NCBI GenBank assembly: GCA_947479455.1
Contig: CANJZE010000013.1
Span: 46,876 to 110,875 of the forward strand
DNA: 64,000 nt
From: Bacteroidota bacterium
GTDB taxonomy: Bacteria; Bacteroidota; Bacteroidia; Chitinophagales; LD1
Reading direction: 5' to 3'
Numbering within the stretch: position 1 is the first letter of the stretch; each line of letters starts with the position of its first letter. Below are positions 26,411 to 35,329 of the stretch, piece after piece. Under the pieces are notes generated by a model, which was not told the DNA's origin, searched no databases, and saw only the letters and a program-made list of their open reading frames with translations. The position numbers and the translations under genes are program-made.

Positions 26411-28792
26411 ATGAAAAAGTTTTCTGCCATTATTTTTCAATTGCTATTTGCAGTTTTTGTTTTTGCTCAATTACCCCAACTTAGTTTGGTGCAATTAGCT
26501 ACGGCTTATGCTAGTCCGGTCGACATTAAGTCTTGTGGCGACCAACGTTTATTCATTGCGGAGCAAAAAGGAATTATACGTATTTTATACAAGGACGGAA
26601 CCAAGCAGACCACTCCGTTTTTAGATATAGATGCACGAGTAAATAATAGTCAGGATGAACAAGGTTTACTTGGCTTGGCCTTTAGCCCAAACTACAAACA
26701 AGACGGCTGCTTTTACGTGCAATATACTACCGGTCCCGGAGTTGACTCTATTCGTATTTCGCGTTTTCGTGTAATGGCCGGTGACTCTACACAAGCCGAC
26801 CCGAACAGCGAGCAAGTCTTAATTTCTTACAAAGATGTTTACTGGAATCACAATGGTGGTAATTTAATGTTTGGACCTGATGGGTATTTGTATGCCAGCG
26901 AAGGCGATGGTGGAAGTGGCGATGACCCGAATGGTTACGGACAAAACAAGAATACTTTTTTTGGCAAATTATTACGTATTGATGTAAACAATCAGGCGGG
27001 GTATTCCATTCCCGCTTCTAATCCATTTGTGGGAGTAGCCAATACAAAACCTGAAATATGGGCTTATGGTTTGCGCAATCCTTGGCGTTGTAGTTTCGAT
27101 AAAATTACAGGCGATATGTGGATGGGTGATGTAGGACAGAATACGTATGAGGAAATAGATTTTCAGGCGGCAGGAAGTGCAGGAGGTGAAAATTATGGCT
27201 GGCGTTGTCGCGAAGGTATGCATGTGTGCCCTACTAGTAATACTTCGGGTTGCCCATCCTCAGGCTTTGTAGAACCTGTAGCCGAAATTTCGCATGGTAG
27301 TGGAAGCTGTTCTATAACAGGAGGCTATGTTTACAGGGGTACGCAATATGCAAAACTGTTTGGTTTATATCTTTTTACCGATTACTGTGATGGAAGTTTT
27401 TGGACAATTAAAAAAACAGGAAATACGTTTGATGTAGATACGCTTCAAAATTTTTCAAATTATCAATACACTACTTTTGGTCAAGATGATTTAGGAGAGC
27501 TATATGTGGGCTATCGTGGCTCATCTTCGGGAACCACCGGCAGAATTTATAAATTGACGGAAACCACCGATTGCAAACCTGTGGCGTTTATCAACTCCAG
27601 CGATTCGGTGGAAGGATGCAAACCAATTACGCTTTCTGCATTGCGGGGCGATACACTTTCTTATCAATGGTACAATAGCAATGGTGCTATTGTCGGTGCA
27701 AGTTCTTATCAATTGAATGTTCCGCAAACAGGATGGTATAAAGTGAAAGTTTCAAAAACCTTGCATGCCGGTTGCGAGGCTATGAGCGATTCGGTTTATG
27801 TGACTGCTCATGATACAGATGCAATAACCATTGCTCCGGTGCAGTTGGGTTATTGTGTTAACGCTTCTGCTGTAAATATTGATATCCATGTTTCTCCTAT
27901 GGGAGGAGTGCTTTCGGGTAGCGGTGTGAGTGGAATTAATATCACTCCTTCGACTGCCGGTGTAGGAACCGTTGATGTAACGTATCAGTATACTAACGCG
28001 GGCAATTGCGTTTCAACAGTTCATTTTCCGGTAACCATTTCAGATACTGTTGTTTTGACAGTTGCTGCTGGTTCGTTTAATTATTGTGTTGATGAAATCT
28101 CCGTTTCGCTCACTGGTACTGTTCAGCCCACTGGAGGTATTTATGTTTCTAATTTCACTTCTAACGATTCGTTGTTTCACCCAAATGCAATTGGATTGGG
28201 TACTATTCAAGTAGATTACACATTCATTTCTGCCATATCACCTGGTTGTGTTTCACACAAAACTATTGATGTAAATGTTGGTGGACAAACGGCATTGACC
28301 GAAACAATAACCGACTCTGTTTTTTGCAATAATGAAGCAGCTACATCTTTAACTGGTTTTGTTTCACCAGCGGGTGGTGTTTTCTCTGGCACCGGAGTGA
28401 GTGGAAACAACTTTGACCCTGCTACTGCTTTTGTTGGCTACAACAAAATTTGGTACCAATACATCAACAACTTCGGTTGCACATCTATTGATTCGTTTGA
28501 ATTGCGTGTAGACAACTGCGTGGGTATTAAAGAACTTGAAAATGAAATTTTATTTCGTTTGTTCCCTAACCCAAGCAATGGCAATTTCAATTTAGATGTA
28601 AAGGTAAATACTGTGCAGCAGGCAGAAATTGTTGTTACCGATGCGGTGGGTAAAGTTTGTTATAGCAAAAGCCAAATCCTTGAACCTGCTAAACCAATTA
28701 TAGCCTTACCACTTTCATTGGCCAACGGGGTTTATTCTGTTCAGATTAAAACAAATAAGCAATCGGTTACCAAGAGTTTGGTCGTAGAGTAA
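26411..28792 (+). CDS. PQQ-type sugar dehydrogenase-like secreted protein (T9SS)
   Basis: 793 residues. After the signal peptide (ending VFVFAQ), residues 25-390 form a six-bladed propeller of the glucose/sorbosone dehydrogenase type: GLLGLAFSPNY, YWNHNGGNLMFGPDGYLYASEGDGG, GKLLRIDVN, WAYGLRNPWRCSFD, GDVGQNTYEEI. An Ig-like linker follows with three copies of the GG-x-SG-x-GVS module, then a sorting domain (RLFPNPSNGNFNLD ... ANGVYSVQI ... KSLVVE). These enzymes oxidise aldose sugars with PQQ; no PQQ synthesis genes are in the window. Secretion by T9SS places it on the surface. Confidence 0.86.
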   Translation: MKKFSAIIFQLLFAVFVFAQLPQLSLVQLATAYASPVDIKSCGDQRLFIAEQKGIIRILYKDGTKQTTPFLDIDARVNNSQDEQGLLGLAFSPNYKQDGCFYVQYTTGPGVDSIRISRFRVMAGDSTQADPNSEQVLISYKDVYWNHNGGNLMFGPDGYLYASEGDGGSGDDPNGYGQNKNTFFGKLLRIDVNNQAGYSIPASNPFVGVANTKPEIWAYGLRNPWRCSFDKITGDMWMGDVGQNTYEEIDFQAAGSAGGENYGWRCREGMHVCPTSNTSGCPSSGFVEPVAEISHGSGSCSITGGYVYRGTQYAKLFGLYLFTDYCDGSFWTIKKTGNTFDVDTLQNFSNYQYTTFGQDDLGELYVGYRGSSSGTTGRIYKLTETTDCKPVAFINSSDSVEGCKPITLSALRGDTLSYQWYNSNGAIVGASSYQLNVPQTGWYKVKVSKTLHAGCEAMSDSVYVTAHDTDAITIAPVQLGYCVNASAVNIDIHVSPMGGVLSGSGVSGINITPSTAGVGTVDVTYQYTNAGNCVSTVHFPVTISDTVVLTVAAGSFNYCVDEISVSLTGTVQPTGGIYVSNFTSNDSLFHPNAIGLGTIQVDYTFISAISPGCVSHKTIDVNVGGQTALTETITDSVFCNNEAATSLTGFVSPAGGVFSGTGVSGNNFDPATAFVGYNKIWYQYINNFGCTSIDSFELRVDNCVGIKELENEILFRLFPNPSNGNFNLDVKVNTVQQAEIVVTDAVGKVCYSKSQILEPAKPIIALPLSLANGVYSVQIKTNKQSVTKSLVVE

Positions 28793-28805
28793 AGGAGTTG
28801 GTTTC

Positions 28806-28857
28806 ATAAAACAAAAAGAGGAATTCCATTTTTTTGGAATTCCTCTTTTTGTTTTAT
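28806..28857. terminator. bidirectional hairpin between convergent genes
   Basis: A perfect 23-bp stem (28806-28828 / 28835-28857) with a T6 loop. The stem itself contains GAGGAATTCCA and AAAAC/GTTTT tracts, so each strand carries a T-rich 3' arm. It lies 13 bases after the PQQ-like gene and could stop transcription from both sides. Confidence 0.85.
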
Positions 28858-28992
28858 ACCGCTAGTGGATTTTAAAATCAATTCATCACCTTAACGTGTG
28901 TTGAAATACAATGTTTGAGATGGAATCTGCTTCGAATTCTTACGATTGAAACAACCCAACATTTAAAACTAGGAAGAGTGAAAGAACCCGAT

Positions 28993-29709
28993 CTAATCTT
29001 CTTCCCCCATATCGTAGTTGAGAACACCGCCCCACAAATTCATTTGGTTGCTGATAAATGCCTGACGTTTTAACACGAATGCTGTTGGTGCACCAACATT
29101 AAACTTTATTGGATTCGGTAAACAAGCGGCAATTAATGCTGCCTCACTCTGCGATAAATTTTTGGCGGACTTATGAAAATAGTTTTGTGAAGCGGCTTCT
29201 ACTCCGTAAATGCCATCACCCATTTCAATTACATTGAGGTATACTTCCATAATGCGCTGTTTGCTCCAAAAAATTTCAACCAGCACCGTGAAATAAACTT
29301 CCAATCCCTTTCGAATAAAATTGCGCGCAGGAAACAGAAAAGCATTCTTGGCAGTTTGCTGCGAAATGGTGGAAGCTCCGCGCGTGCGATGTTTTTTTCT
29401 TCGCTGTTGTTTCTCATTATACTTCATCGCTTTTTCAATAGCGTTAAAATCGAAACCATGATGGAAAAGGAAATTTTGGTCTTCGCTACACACCACCGCT
29501 AACTGCATTTTGTTGGAAATGTCTTTTAGGTCAACCCAGTCTTTTTTCAACTTCATATCTTTTGAATCGAACTGTTGCTCCACACAACGCTGCAACATTA
29601 AAAGTGTAAACGGCACTGGAACAAAACGGAATAGAATGACTGCGCCAATAGTTACGCCACAGAACCACAAAAGGGCTTTGAAAATAAACTGACGAATTTT
29701 TTTGAGCAT
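28993..29709 (-). CDS. mtgA: monofunctional peptidoglycan glycosyltransferase
   Basis: 238 residues, typical for MtgA. One N-terminal membrane anchor (about 9-30) is followed by a GT51 domain with catalytic Glu76 in VVCSEDQNF, then RGASTISQQTAKNAF, KRIMEVYLNVIEMGDGIYGVEAA-type signatures and LPNPIKFN. It polymerises lipid II into glycan strands at the outer face of the inner membrane and lacks a transpeptidase domain. The exosortase-family gene lies 49 bases upstream on the same strand, so they may share a transcript. Confidence 0.93.
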   Translation of the reverse strand: MLKKIRQFIFKALLWFCGVTIGAVILFRFVPVPFTLLMLQRCVEQQFDSKDMKLKKDWVDLKDISNKMQLAVVCSEDQNFLFHHGFDFNAIEKAMKYNEKQQRRKKHRTRGASTISQQTAKNAFLFPARNFIRKGLEVYFTVLVEIFWSKQRIMEVYLNVIEMGDGIYGVEAASQNYFHKSAKNLSQSEAALIAACLPNPIKFNVGAPTAFVLKRQAFISNQMNLWGGVLNYDMGEED

Positions 29710-29758
29710 GAAATTCTGTTGCGGCTAAAATAACAAAGCAACGAAAGGAAGAAACTCG

Positions 29759-30322
29759 TTACTTATTACGAACAAGAAAAAAATAGAACACCATCAAAAC
29801 TCCCAGCACTGCAACATTGAAAATATAATCGTGACTAATAGCCATGAGTGAAGGTTTGTAAACCACTAACCAGCACAATGCAGCAATGCGAAAGATGTTC
29901 AAAAAGATGGTGATAGCAATACCCGAAACGGAAGCAATAATTTTTTTGATAGAACCGAAGGGCGAAATAATAACCAGCATAATGAAGTAGTACATCAACT
30001 GAAAACCGAGACAGTAGTTTCCAAGTGCTATTCCTTGATTGTCTTTTATGTTTAGCAAGTAGCCGCTGTTTTCGGTGGTGTAACCAAAGCGGTTAAGTAC
30101 AACTTCTGCTCCGTCTAAAACAATCCATCGAACTTCGTTGTTAAGGTATTCCCATTCCGTGCTCACCCACGGAAAGAATCTTTCGTTCAGGGGTTGGCTT
30201 TCCACACCCAAAACAAACAGAATTACTTTCCACGAAACCCAAATGATAAGCAGCTTGGCAAAAAACTTCGCCACATCTTTTTGATTGTTGGTGTATGTTT
30301 TCGAATTATTTTCCATTGTCAA
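29759..30322 (-). CDS. exosortase/archaeosortase family protein
   Basis: 187 residues, about five hydrophobic helices. The three residues expected for the catalytic triad are visible at helix ends: Cys104 (GNYCLGFQLM), Arg145 (LNIFRIAAL) and His164 (ISHDYIFN). Exosortases cleave and anchor proteins bearing a short C-terminal transmembrane sorting tail (PEP-CTERM-like). The Bacteroidota short forms (XrtF or XrtX type) match in length, but I cannot tell which. No gene in the window encodes an obvious PEP-CTERM substrate; the neighbours use T9SS tails instead. Start could also be the Met two codons later. Confidence 0.8.
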   Translation of the reverse strand: MTMENNSKTYTNNQKDVAKFFAKLLIIWVSWKVILFVLGVESQPLNERFFPWVSTEWEYLNNEVRWIVLDGAEVVLNRFGYTTENSGYLLNIKDNQGIALGNYCLGFQLMYYFIMLVIISPFGSIKKIIASVSGIAITIFLNIFRIAALCWLVVYKPSLMAISHDYIFNVAVLGVLMVFYFFLVRNK

Positions 30323-30366
30323 CTAAAAGCAAGATAGAAAAAGAAAGGGACGTAATAAGCTGAAAG

Positions 30367-30413
30367 TTTTAAAACAGAAGAGCCGCGCGTTGCGCAGCTC
30401 TTCTGTTTTAAAT
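30367..30413 (-). terminator. strong hairpin after the T9SS gene at 30426
   Basis: Arms TTTAAAACAGAAGAGC and GCTCTTCTGTTTTAAA enclose a GC-rich loop (CGCGCGTTGCGCA). The A/T-rich base supplies the T tract in the minus direction. It is 12 bases after the stop of the gene at 30426. Confidence 0.85.
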
Positions 30414-30425
30414 TTACGTATGCTA

Positions 30426-31952
30426 TCAATTCACTCTCATAAACTTACGCTCTATTATTTTATTACCGTTTTCCACTTTTAGTATATAAATCCCAGCTGG
30501 CATATGCGCAATACTTAGAACACTCTTCTCATTGTTAAGCACCGTTTGCGCTACTATTTTTCCAAGCACATCATACACCTTCAATCGGCTTCCAACTAAG
30601 GTACTGGTCAGCATCACTTCTATACTTGACCCACTCGCAGGGTTCGGATAAAGCATCACTAAATTCTCTGCACTCAAATCTTGCATACCGGTGCACACAT
30701 CTATAAACACGGTATCGCGTGCGCTGTTCACACAGCCGTTGCCATCAGTATAAGAGTAAAGCAAAACCCTGGAACCTAAGCCTGCAGTAGCCGGAGTAAA
30801 CATATTTGCACTCACCCCTATCCCTGAAAAATTTCCACCTGTAGGGCTACCACCACTTAGAGCAAATGTATTTGCATTCACACACACCGTATCATTAGCC
30901 AATTGAAATGTAACCAGCGGTAAAGGATTTACCCAAACAAAAATAGGGTTACTGGTAGCTGAGCAGCCGTTGATATTTGAAAAATTAAGAGAATAAGTTC
31001 CACTTGTACTTGCCACAAAGGTAGTATCGGTTGCGTTCAGAATATCGGTTGCGTTGTATTGCCATTGATACGTTAAGGAATCACTATAAGCAGCTTTTAT
31101 AACTACCGAACCACCTATACAAAAAGTATCGGCATCCGTTGCATTTATTGAGTAATTAAAAACACCTCCAATATTAGAGTAACTAACAGTATCAGTAGCT
31201 AAAGCATTGGTGCTATCGATAATTGTAACCGCGAAACTTGAATTTTGTGTAAGCAACAACGAAGGATTAGCACAAGTGTCGCACATTATTGAATCGCCAC
31301 TTAAACTTTGCCACACATAAGTGAATGGAGGTTTACCAGCTGTAACAGTTGAACTTAAAACAATGTTTGTTCCATTGCAGGCTGTTTGGTCGGCACCTAA
31401 ACTTACATACAAACACCCAGGAATATTATAGGCTACAAAATCTGGAACCTGTAAAGTATCTGTGTCAGGTGCAGTTTGGCAACTGTCAATCAAGCGCACA
31501 TAATAATTTACTCCGGCTGCGGCTGCATCAACTTGCAACGAAACACCCACATCTACCGTTACCAATATTTTTAATTTGTATTCACCCACCGGGCCATTGG
31601 GAGTGCCATTAATTCTTACACAACCCTGCTCTTGATTTGCAAAGGTGTTGTTCGCTTTGTTGCTAGCCCAACACAAACCTGCAGGCAAATTACCAACAGA
31701 ATCAATTCGCAGAGAATTGATGGTGTAGAGATTTCCTTGAAAATTTACCACGTTAAAGTTTTTAAACTCTAGAACAGTAGTAGATACCTGACCGTTTACA
31801 AATGCCGGCAACTGCGATGGAACAGGATAAAACCCCGGAGTTACGAACGTTCCGCTCGGAGTACATTGTGCAGTTCCCGAATTACCACAGTATTGAGAAA
31901 ATAAAAATTGGCTTGTTACTACTAACAGAAGAAGGAGCAGAATTTTTTTCAT
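30426..31952 (-). CDS. secreted T9SS protein with Ig/PKD-like repeats
   Basis: 508 residues. Signal peptide MKKILLLLLLVVTSQFLFS. The N-terminal domain (about 20-175) has several Cys and no recognised family. Ig/PKD-like segments follow (CNGTNIVLSSTVTAGKPPFTYVW; YQWQYNATDI), then one GG-x-FSG-x-GVS module (about 380-425). A sorting domain closes it (MLYPNPASGSSIEV ... PAGIYILKV ... ERKFMRVN). No enzymatic motif is visible; an adhesin or surface-layer role is possible. It is monocistronic between a terminator and a 49-base gap. Confidence 0.78.
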   Translation of the reverse strand: MKKILLLLLLVVTSQFLFSQYCGNSGTAQCTPSGTFVTPGFYPVPSQLPAFVNGQVSTTVLEFKNFNVVNFQGNLYTINSLRIDSVGNLPAGLCWASNKANNTFANQEQGCVRINGTPNGPVGEYKLKILVTVDVGVSLQVDAAAAGVNYYVRLIDSCQTAPDTDTLQVPDFVAYNIPGCLYVSLGADQTACNGTNIVLSSTVTAGKPPFTYVWQSLSGDSIMCDTCANPSLLLTQNSSFAVTIIDSTNALATDTVSYSNIGGVFNYSINATDADTFCIGGSVVIKAAYSDSLTYQWQYNATDILNATDTTFVASTSGTYSLNFSNINGCSATSNPIFVWVNPLPLVTFQLANDTVCVNANTFALSGGSPTGGNFSGIGVSANMFTPATAGLGSRVLLYSYTDGNGCVNSARDTVFIDVCTGMQDLSAENLVMLYPNPASGSSIEVMLTSTLVGSRLKVYDVLGKIVAQTVLNNEKSVLSIAHMPAGIYILKVENGNKIIERKFMRVN

Positions 31953-32001
31953 AGAATAAATTTTACGCGAGATTAATGAATCAAATGCAGAAGCGAAACA
32001 G

Positions 32002-33294
32002 CTAGATTAAAGCAAGCATTTGGCGTTGTTCCAACAACTTTTCAAAAAGTGCGCTATTGCCATATTTCAATTTGAAAATTTCGTAGCGCACTAAAACTTT
32101 TTTAAAGAAGGAATAATAATGAATACAGAACATGCCTGACGCGGGAATAAACAAGGCACCAAATGCAGTTATCAAAATGTTCTTCGAGATAATACTAAGT
32201 ACTATCAGTTGCAGCAAATAGTAAAACAACCATCCAAACATACCTATTGCAAAATTGACCGAAGCATGAAAATGAATTTGCTTCACCTTGTCAGCCGTTT
32301 TATAAGCAAAGCGGTATGGCAAATAATTTAAAACTAAGCCCACTATGTGCAACAGCAAGCCAAGCTGCAGTAAAATGAATTGAACCAGCAGGGATATCAT
32401 GGTAGCCTTTTCAATATTTTTTTTCGTAAACTTCTTTACAGGAATTTGTAACGTTTTTAAAATCTCCCCGTGTTGAAGCGAACTTTCTTTTAGCAGCTGA
32501 AATTTGGCTGAATCATTTTTTTGCAACGCATTTAACTGCTCCGCCACCCGCACATTCGATTCGTGTTCTGCTTTCAAACTTTTTTCCCCGCTATATTTTT
32601 CGTGTAGAATATCTACAGCGTTTTCATACACTTCATCCATACCATTAGAAACATTCACCATTACTTCCTTTAGTGCTGTTTCCATTTTTTGCTTAAGCGC
32701 AATAATTGCTTTTGCAGCATCAGTCTTATACAATTCCTTAAATTCTCTCAATTGAATCGGTTCTCCAACATTGATATACACATCACTCCTGAAATTTTTA
32801 GCGTTCGAATAATTAATTCCAACCGGCAATACACGAAGATTTAATTCAAAATTATTTTGTTCTTCGGCACGAAAGGCAATTCGCGCGGCACCTTTTCGTA
32901 ACTTACGTAAGCGCTTTTCGGTCACTGAAATACTTTCAGGATAAATGGTTACCACTTCTTTCTCTTTCAGCAGTTTCACACAGCGTTCAAACGTGGCATC
33001 GTTTTTTGCCAGGTCATGCTTGCCTTCTTCTTTTCGGTAGATTGGAATGATTCGCATACCATCTAAAATACGCGCAAAAAATTTCTTTTTAAAAGCATCA
33101 CCTCTCGCCAGCGAATAAATATTGCGCTTTGAAAATATGCCCACCACCAACGCATCCATAAATGAATTGCTGTGATTAGCAATTAAAAGAGTAGGTACAT
33201 CTTCATTTAGTCTTTCTGCATTTTCAATTTGAATACGTTTGTAAAAAACGCGAATAGCGAAAGACACGATGGGTTTAAGGATTTGATACAACAT
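32002..33294 (-). CDS. PlsC-like 1-acylglycerol-3-phosphate acyltransferase family protein
   Basis: 430 residues, longer than PlsC (about 240). The acyltransferase domain (about 10-210) has the NHxxxxD motif (His41, Asp47 in NHSNSFMD), IPIYRKEEG and YPESIS, the second and third family blocks. A Lys/Glu-rich helical middle (about 210-290) precedes a C-terminal part with about four hydrophobic helices (FILLQLGLLLHIVGLVLNYL; LLQLIVLSIISKNILITAFG). It would acylate lysophosphatidate or a related lipid at the inner membrane. The membrane C-terminus is typical of a Bacteroidota subgroup whose exact substrate is unknown to me. Divergent from cinA. Confidence 0.82.
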   Translation of the reverse strand: MLYQILKPIVSFAIRVFYKRIQIENAERLNEDVPTLLIANHSNSFMDALVVGIFSKRNIYSLARGDAFKKKFFARILDGMRIIPIYRKEEGKHDLAKNDATFERCVKLLKEKEVVTIYPESISVTEKRLRKLRKGAARIAFRAEEQNNFELNLRVLPVGINYSNAKNFRSDVYINVGEPIQLREFKELYKTDAAKAIIALKQKMETALKEVMVNVSNGMDEVYENAVDILHEKYSGEKSLKAEHESNVRVAEQLNALQKNDSAKFQLLKESSLQHGEILKTLQIPVKKFTKKNIEKATMISLLVQFILLQLGLLLHIVGLVLNYLPYRFAYKTADKVKQIHFHASVNFAIGMFGWLFYYLLQLIVLSIISKNILITAFGALFIPASGMFCIHYYSFFKKVLVRYEIFKLKYGNSALFEKLLEQRQMLALI

Positions 33295-33366
33295 TCAATG
33301 CGAACTTAATCAAAACAGGTTCTTTTTATAAACCGCATTTCTACTTTCACACTTCAATATTTAGAT

Positions 33367-34611
33367 ATGAATGCAACTGTAATAACTATTGGCGATGAAA
33401 TTTTAATCGGACAAATTATAGATACCAATAGTGCCTGGATTGGCCAAAAGTTTTCTGAACTTGGTGTAAAGCTCTATGAAATAATTTCGGTAGGTGACGA
33501 TGCTACGCAAATTAAAGAGGCACTAGATCGTGCAAAAGCTTCTTCTGCAATTGTTATTATGACTGGCGGCTTAGGACCAACCAAGGATGACATCACCAAA
33601 AAGACGCTGGTAGAATATTTCAATTCAGAATTGGTGTTGAATGAAGAAGTGTGGGAACGCATGAAACAGATTTTTGAAAAACGAGGATTGAAAGTTTTAG
33701 AAATGAATCGTTCTCAAGCTATGATTCCTAAAGACTGCATTATGCTGCCCAACCAACGCGGCACGGCACAAGGCATGTGGTTTGAAAAAGAAAAGGTGGT
33801 ATTTATTTCTATGCCGGGGGTTCCGCACGAAATGAAACACCTGTTGGAAACTCAGGTGTTACCAAAGCTGAGAGAAAAATTTTCTTTCCCTAAAATAATT
33901 CACGCTACTATAATGACCGCAGGTGCGGGCGAATCGGTTATTGCGAATATGCTTGTCGATTTTGAAAATGAGTTACCCGAAAATTTCAAGCTAGCTTACC
34001 TCCCCGATTTAGGAACAGTAAAACTTCGCCTAACGGCTAGCGGAGATACAACAGAGTTAATCCACGAAGCACAAGCGCAAAAGGAAAAGATGAAAACTAT
34101 CCTCGGTAATTATGTTTATACAGAAGGAGAGGAGAAGCTCGAAAAAGTAATTGGCCGAATGCTGTTAGAAAGAAACGAAACCGTTAGCAGTGCTGAGAGT
34201 TGCACGGGAGGATACATTGCTCATCTGTTTACTTCGGTTCCCGGCAGTTCAATATATTTTGAAGGTGGTATTGTTTCGTATTCGTATGACGTGAAAGAAA
34301 AACTTTTGGGTGTAAGCAATTCGACTTTAAACAAAGTAGGCGCAGTAAGCGAAGAATGCGTGCGCGAAATGTTACAAGGCTTACTTAAAACTACTTCAAC
34401 TACTTATGGTATTGCCGTAAGCGGCATTGCCGGACCCGATGGCGGCACAGCAGATAAGCCCGTAGGAACAGTTTGGATTGCAGTGGGCTCTTCTAACAAT
34501 ATAGTTGCGCGTAAATTTCAATTCTTCCCTTCACGCATGGAGAACATACGCGTGTTTTCAAATGCTGCCTTGAATATGCTGCGGTTGTTTATACAAGGAA
34601 AACTGAGTTAA
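33367..34611 (+). CDS. cinA: CinA: nicotinamide-nucleotide amidase / ADP-ribose pyrophosphatase family
   Basis: 414 residues, full length. The N-terminal MoCF-like domain (1-170) reads TIGDEILIGQIIDTNSAW and MTGGLGPTKDDITK. The C-terminal PncC-like amidase (about 255-410) reads SSAESCTGGYIAHLFTSVPG and AVSGIAGPDGGTADKPVGTVW. It deamidates NMN in pyridine nucleotide recycling. It is followed by its own terminator, so it is probably monocistronic. Confidence 0.96.
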   Translation: MNATVITIGDEILIGQIIDTNSAWIGQKFSELGVKLYEIISVGDDATQIKEALDRAKASSAIVIMTGGLGPTKDDITKKTLVEYFNSELVLNEEVWERMKQIFEKRGLKVLEMNRSQAMIPKDCIMLPNQRGTAQGMWFEKEKVVFISMPGVPHEMKHLLETQVLPKLREKFSFPKIIHATIMTAGAGESVIANMLVDFENELPENFKLAYLPDLGTVKLRLTASGDTTELIHEAQAQKEKMKTILGNYVYTEGEEKLEKVIGRMLLERNETVSSAESCTGGYIAHLFTSVPGSSIYFEGGIVSYSYDVKEKLLGVSNSTLNKVGAVSEECVREMLQGLLKTTSTTYGIAVSGIAGPDGGTADKPVGTVWIAVGSSNNIVARKFQFFPSRMENIRVFSNAALNMLRLFIQGKLS

Positions 34612-34651
34612 TCACAGTTTTAAACCTTTCAAATTTCCATTTTGAAAACCC

Positions 34652-34677
34652 AACCCTTCCATTTTGGAAGGGTTTTT
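34652..34677 (+). terminator. terminator of cinA
   Basis: AACCCTTCCA / TGGAAGGGTT (10-bp stem, 3-base loop) followed by further T residues, 41 bases after the cinA stop. Confidence 0.88.
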
Positions 34678-34702
34678 AATACCCTCACATATTGCAGCTT
34701 GT

Positions 34703-34778
34703 TTGGCACAACATGGCGAAACCCTTTGCTGTAAAGGGTTTCAAGATGTTTTGGTACAGGCGTGCCAAAGTTCGGCAC
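34703..34778 (+). promoter_or_regulatory. nested inverted repeats upstream of the XRE regulator
   Basis: An outer pair TTGGCAC (34703-34709) / GTGCCAA (34762-34768) encloses a perfect 10-bp hairpin GAAACCCTTT-GCTGT-AAAGGGTTTC (34718-34742). A third palindrome GTGCC-AAAGTTC-GGCAC (34762-34778) overlaps the outer right arm, so two folds are mutually exclusive. It could be operators for the downstream XRE protein, a structured leader, or a small RNA. Confidence 0.6.
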
Positions 34779-34833
34779 TTGGTTGGTAATGAACAAGCAG
34801 AAGTATTTATTAAACAACAAAACCAAATTTATC

Positions 34834-35214
34834 ATGACAACCATCGAATCAAGAATCCGCAAAGTGCGCGAAATCCGCGGCTGGAAACAAGCTGCAGTAG
34901 CCTCTTCAATGAACATTACTCAACAAGCTTACAGTTGCCTTGAACAGGGTGCCGGTAATGCTCGCCTCGAAACGCTGAAACGTTTCTGCGATGTAATGAA
35001 AGTAGAATTACCTTTTTTAATTGCTACCGATGTTCCGGTAACGGAAGAAATTATGGAGCAGTTTGGCTCTAAAAGATTCTACGAGTTTTTAAACGGCTTT
35101 CGTAAAATGGAACAGAAGTTAGAGATTTATGAAGAACTACTTTCAAACAATGAACACAAAATGACCTTTACCAAACAAGTTGGTACCGCCAATTTTGTGG
35201 CTCAACGCGCCTGA
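34834..35214 (+). CDS. XRE-family helix-turn-helix regulator
   Basis: 126 residues from ATG 34834; earlier in-frame codons lie in the structured upstream region and are rejected. The HTH_3 domain (about 4-60) reads IRKVREIRGWKQAAVASSMNITQQAYSCLEQG with a typical second and recognition helix. The C-terminal half (about 75-126) is helical (MEQFGSKRFYEFLNGFRKMEQKLEIYEELL), possibly a dimerisation coiled coil. No partner toxin or phage gene is adjacent. The overlapping palindromes 60-130 bases upstream make autoregulation plausible. Confidence 0.85.
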   Translation: MTTIESRIRKVREIRGWKQAAVASSMNITQQAYSCLEQGAGNARLETLKRFCDVMKVELPFLIATDVPVTEEIMEQFGSKRFYEFLNGFRKMEQKLEIYEELLSNNEHKMTFTKQVGTANFVAQRA

Positions 35215-35273
35215 TTGAACCACAATTAGAGCCAATCGAAATCCTGAATTTGTTCGGGGCTGAAATAAAAACT

Positions 35274-35307
35274 AAAAAAGCGTTTCCGGTATCGGAACGC
35301 TTTTTTT
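35274..35307. terminator. terminator between XRE gene and convergent SRPBCC gene
   Basis: AAAAAAGCGTTTCCG / CGGAACGCTTTTTTT with one bulged T and loop GTAT. A-run before and T-run after allow function in both directions. Confidence 0.88.
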
Positions 35308-35329
35308 GATTTGAGAATTTGTCTACAAC

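Noticed and set aside
34690..34778. sigma-54 promoter candidates (TTGGCAC...GGC and TTGGTAC...TGC)
   Set aside because: Both have GG and GC only nine bases apart instead of the required ten, and they coincide with the inverted-repeat arms.
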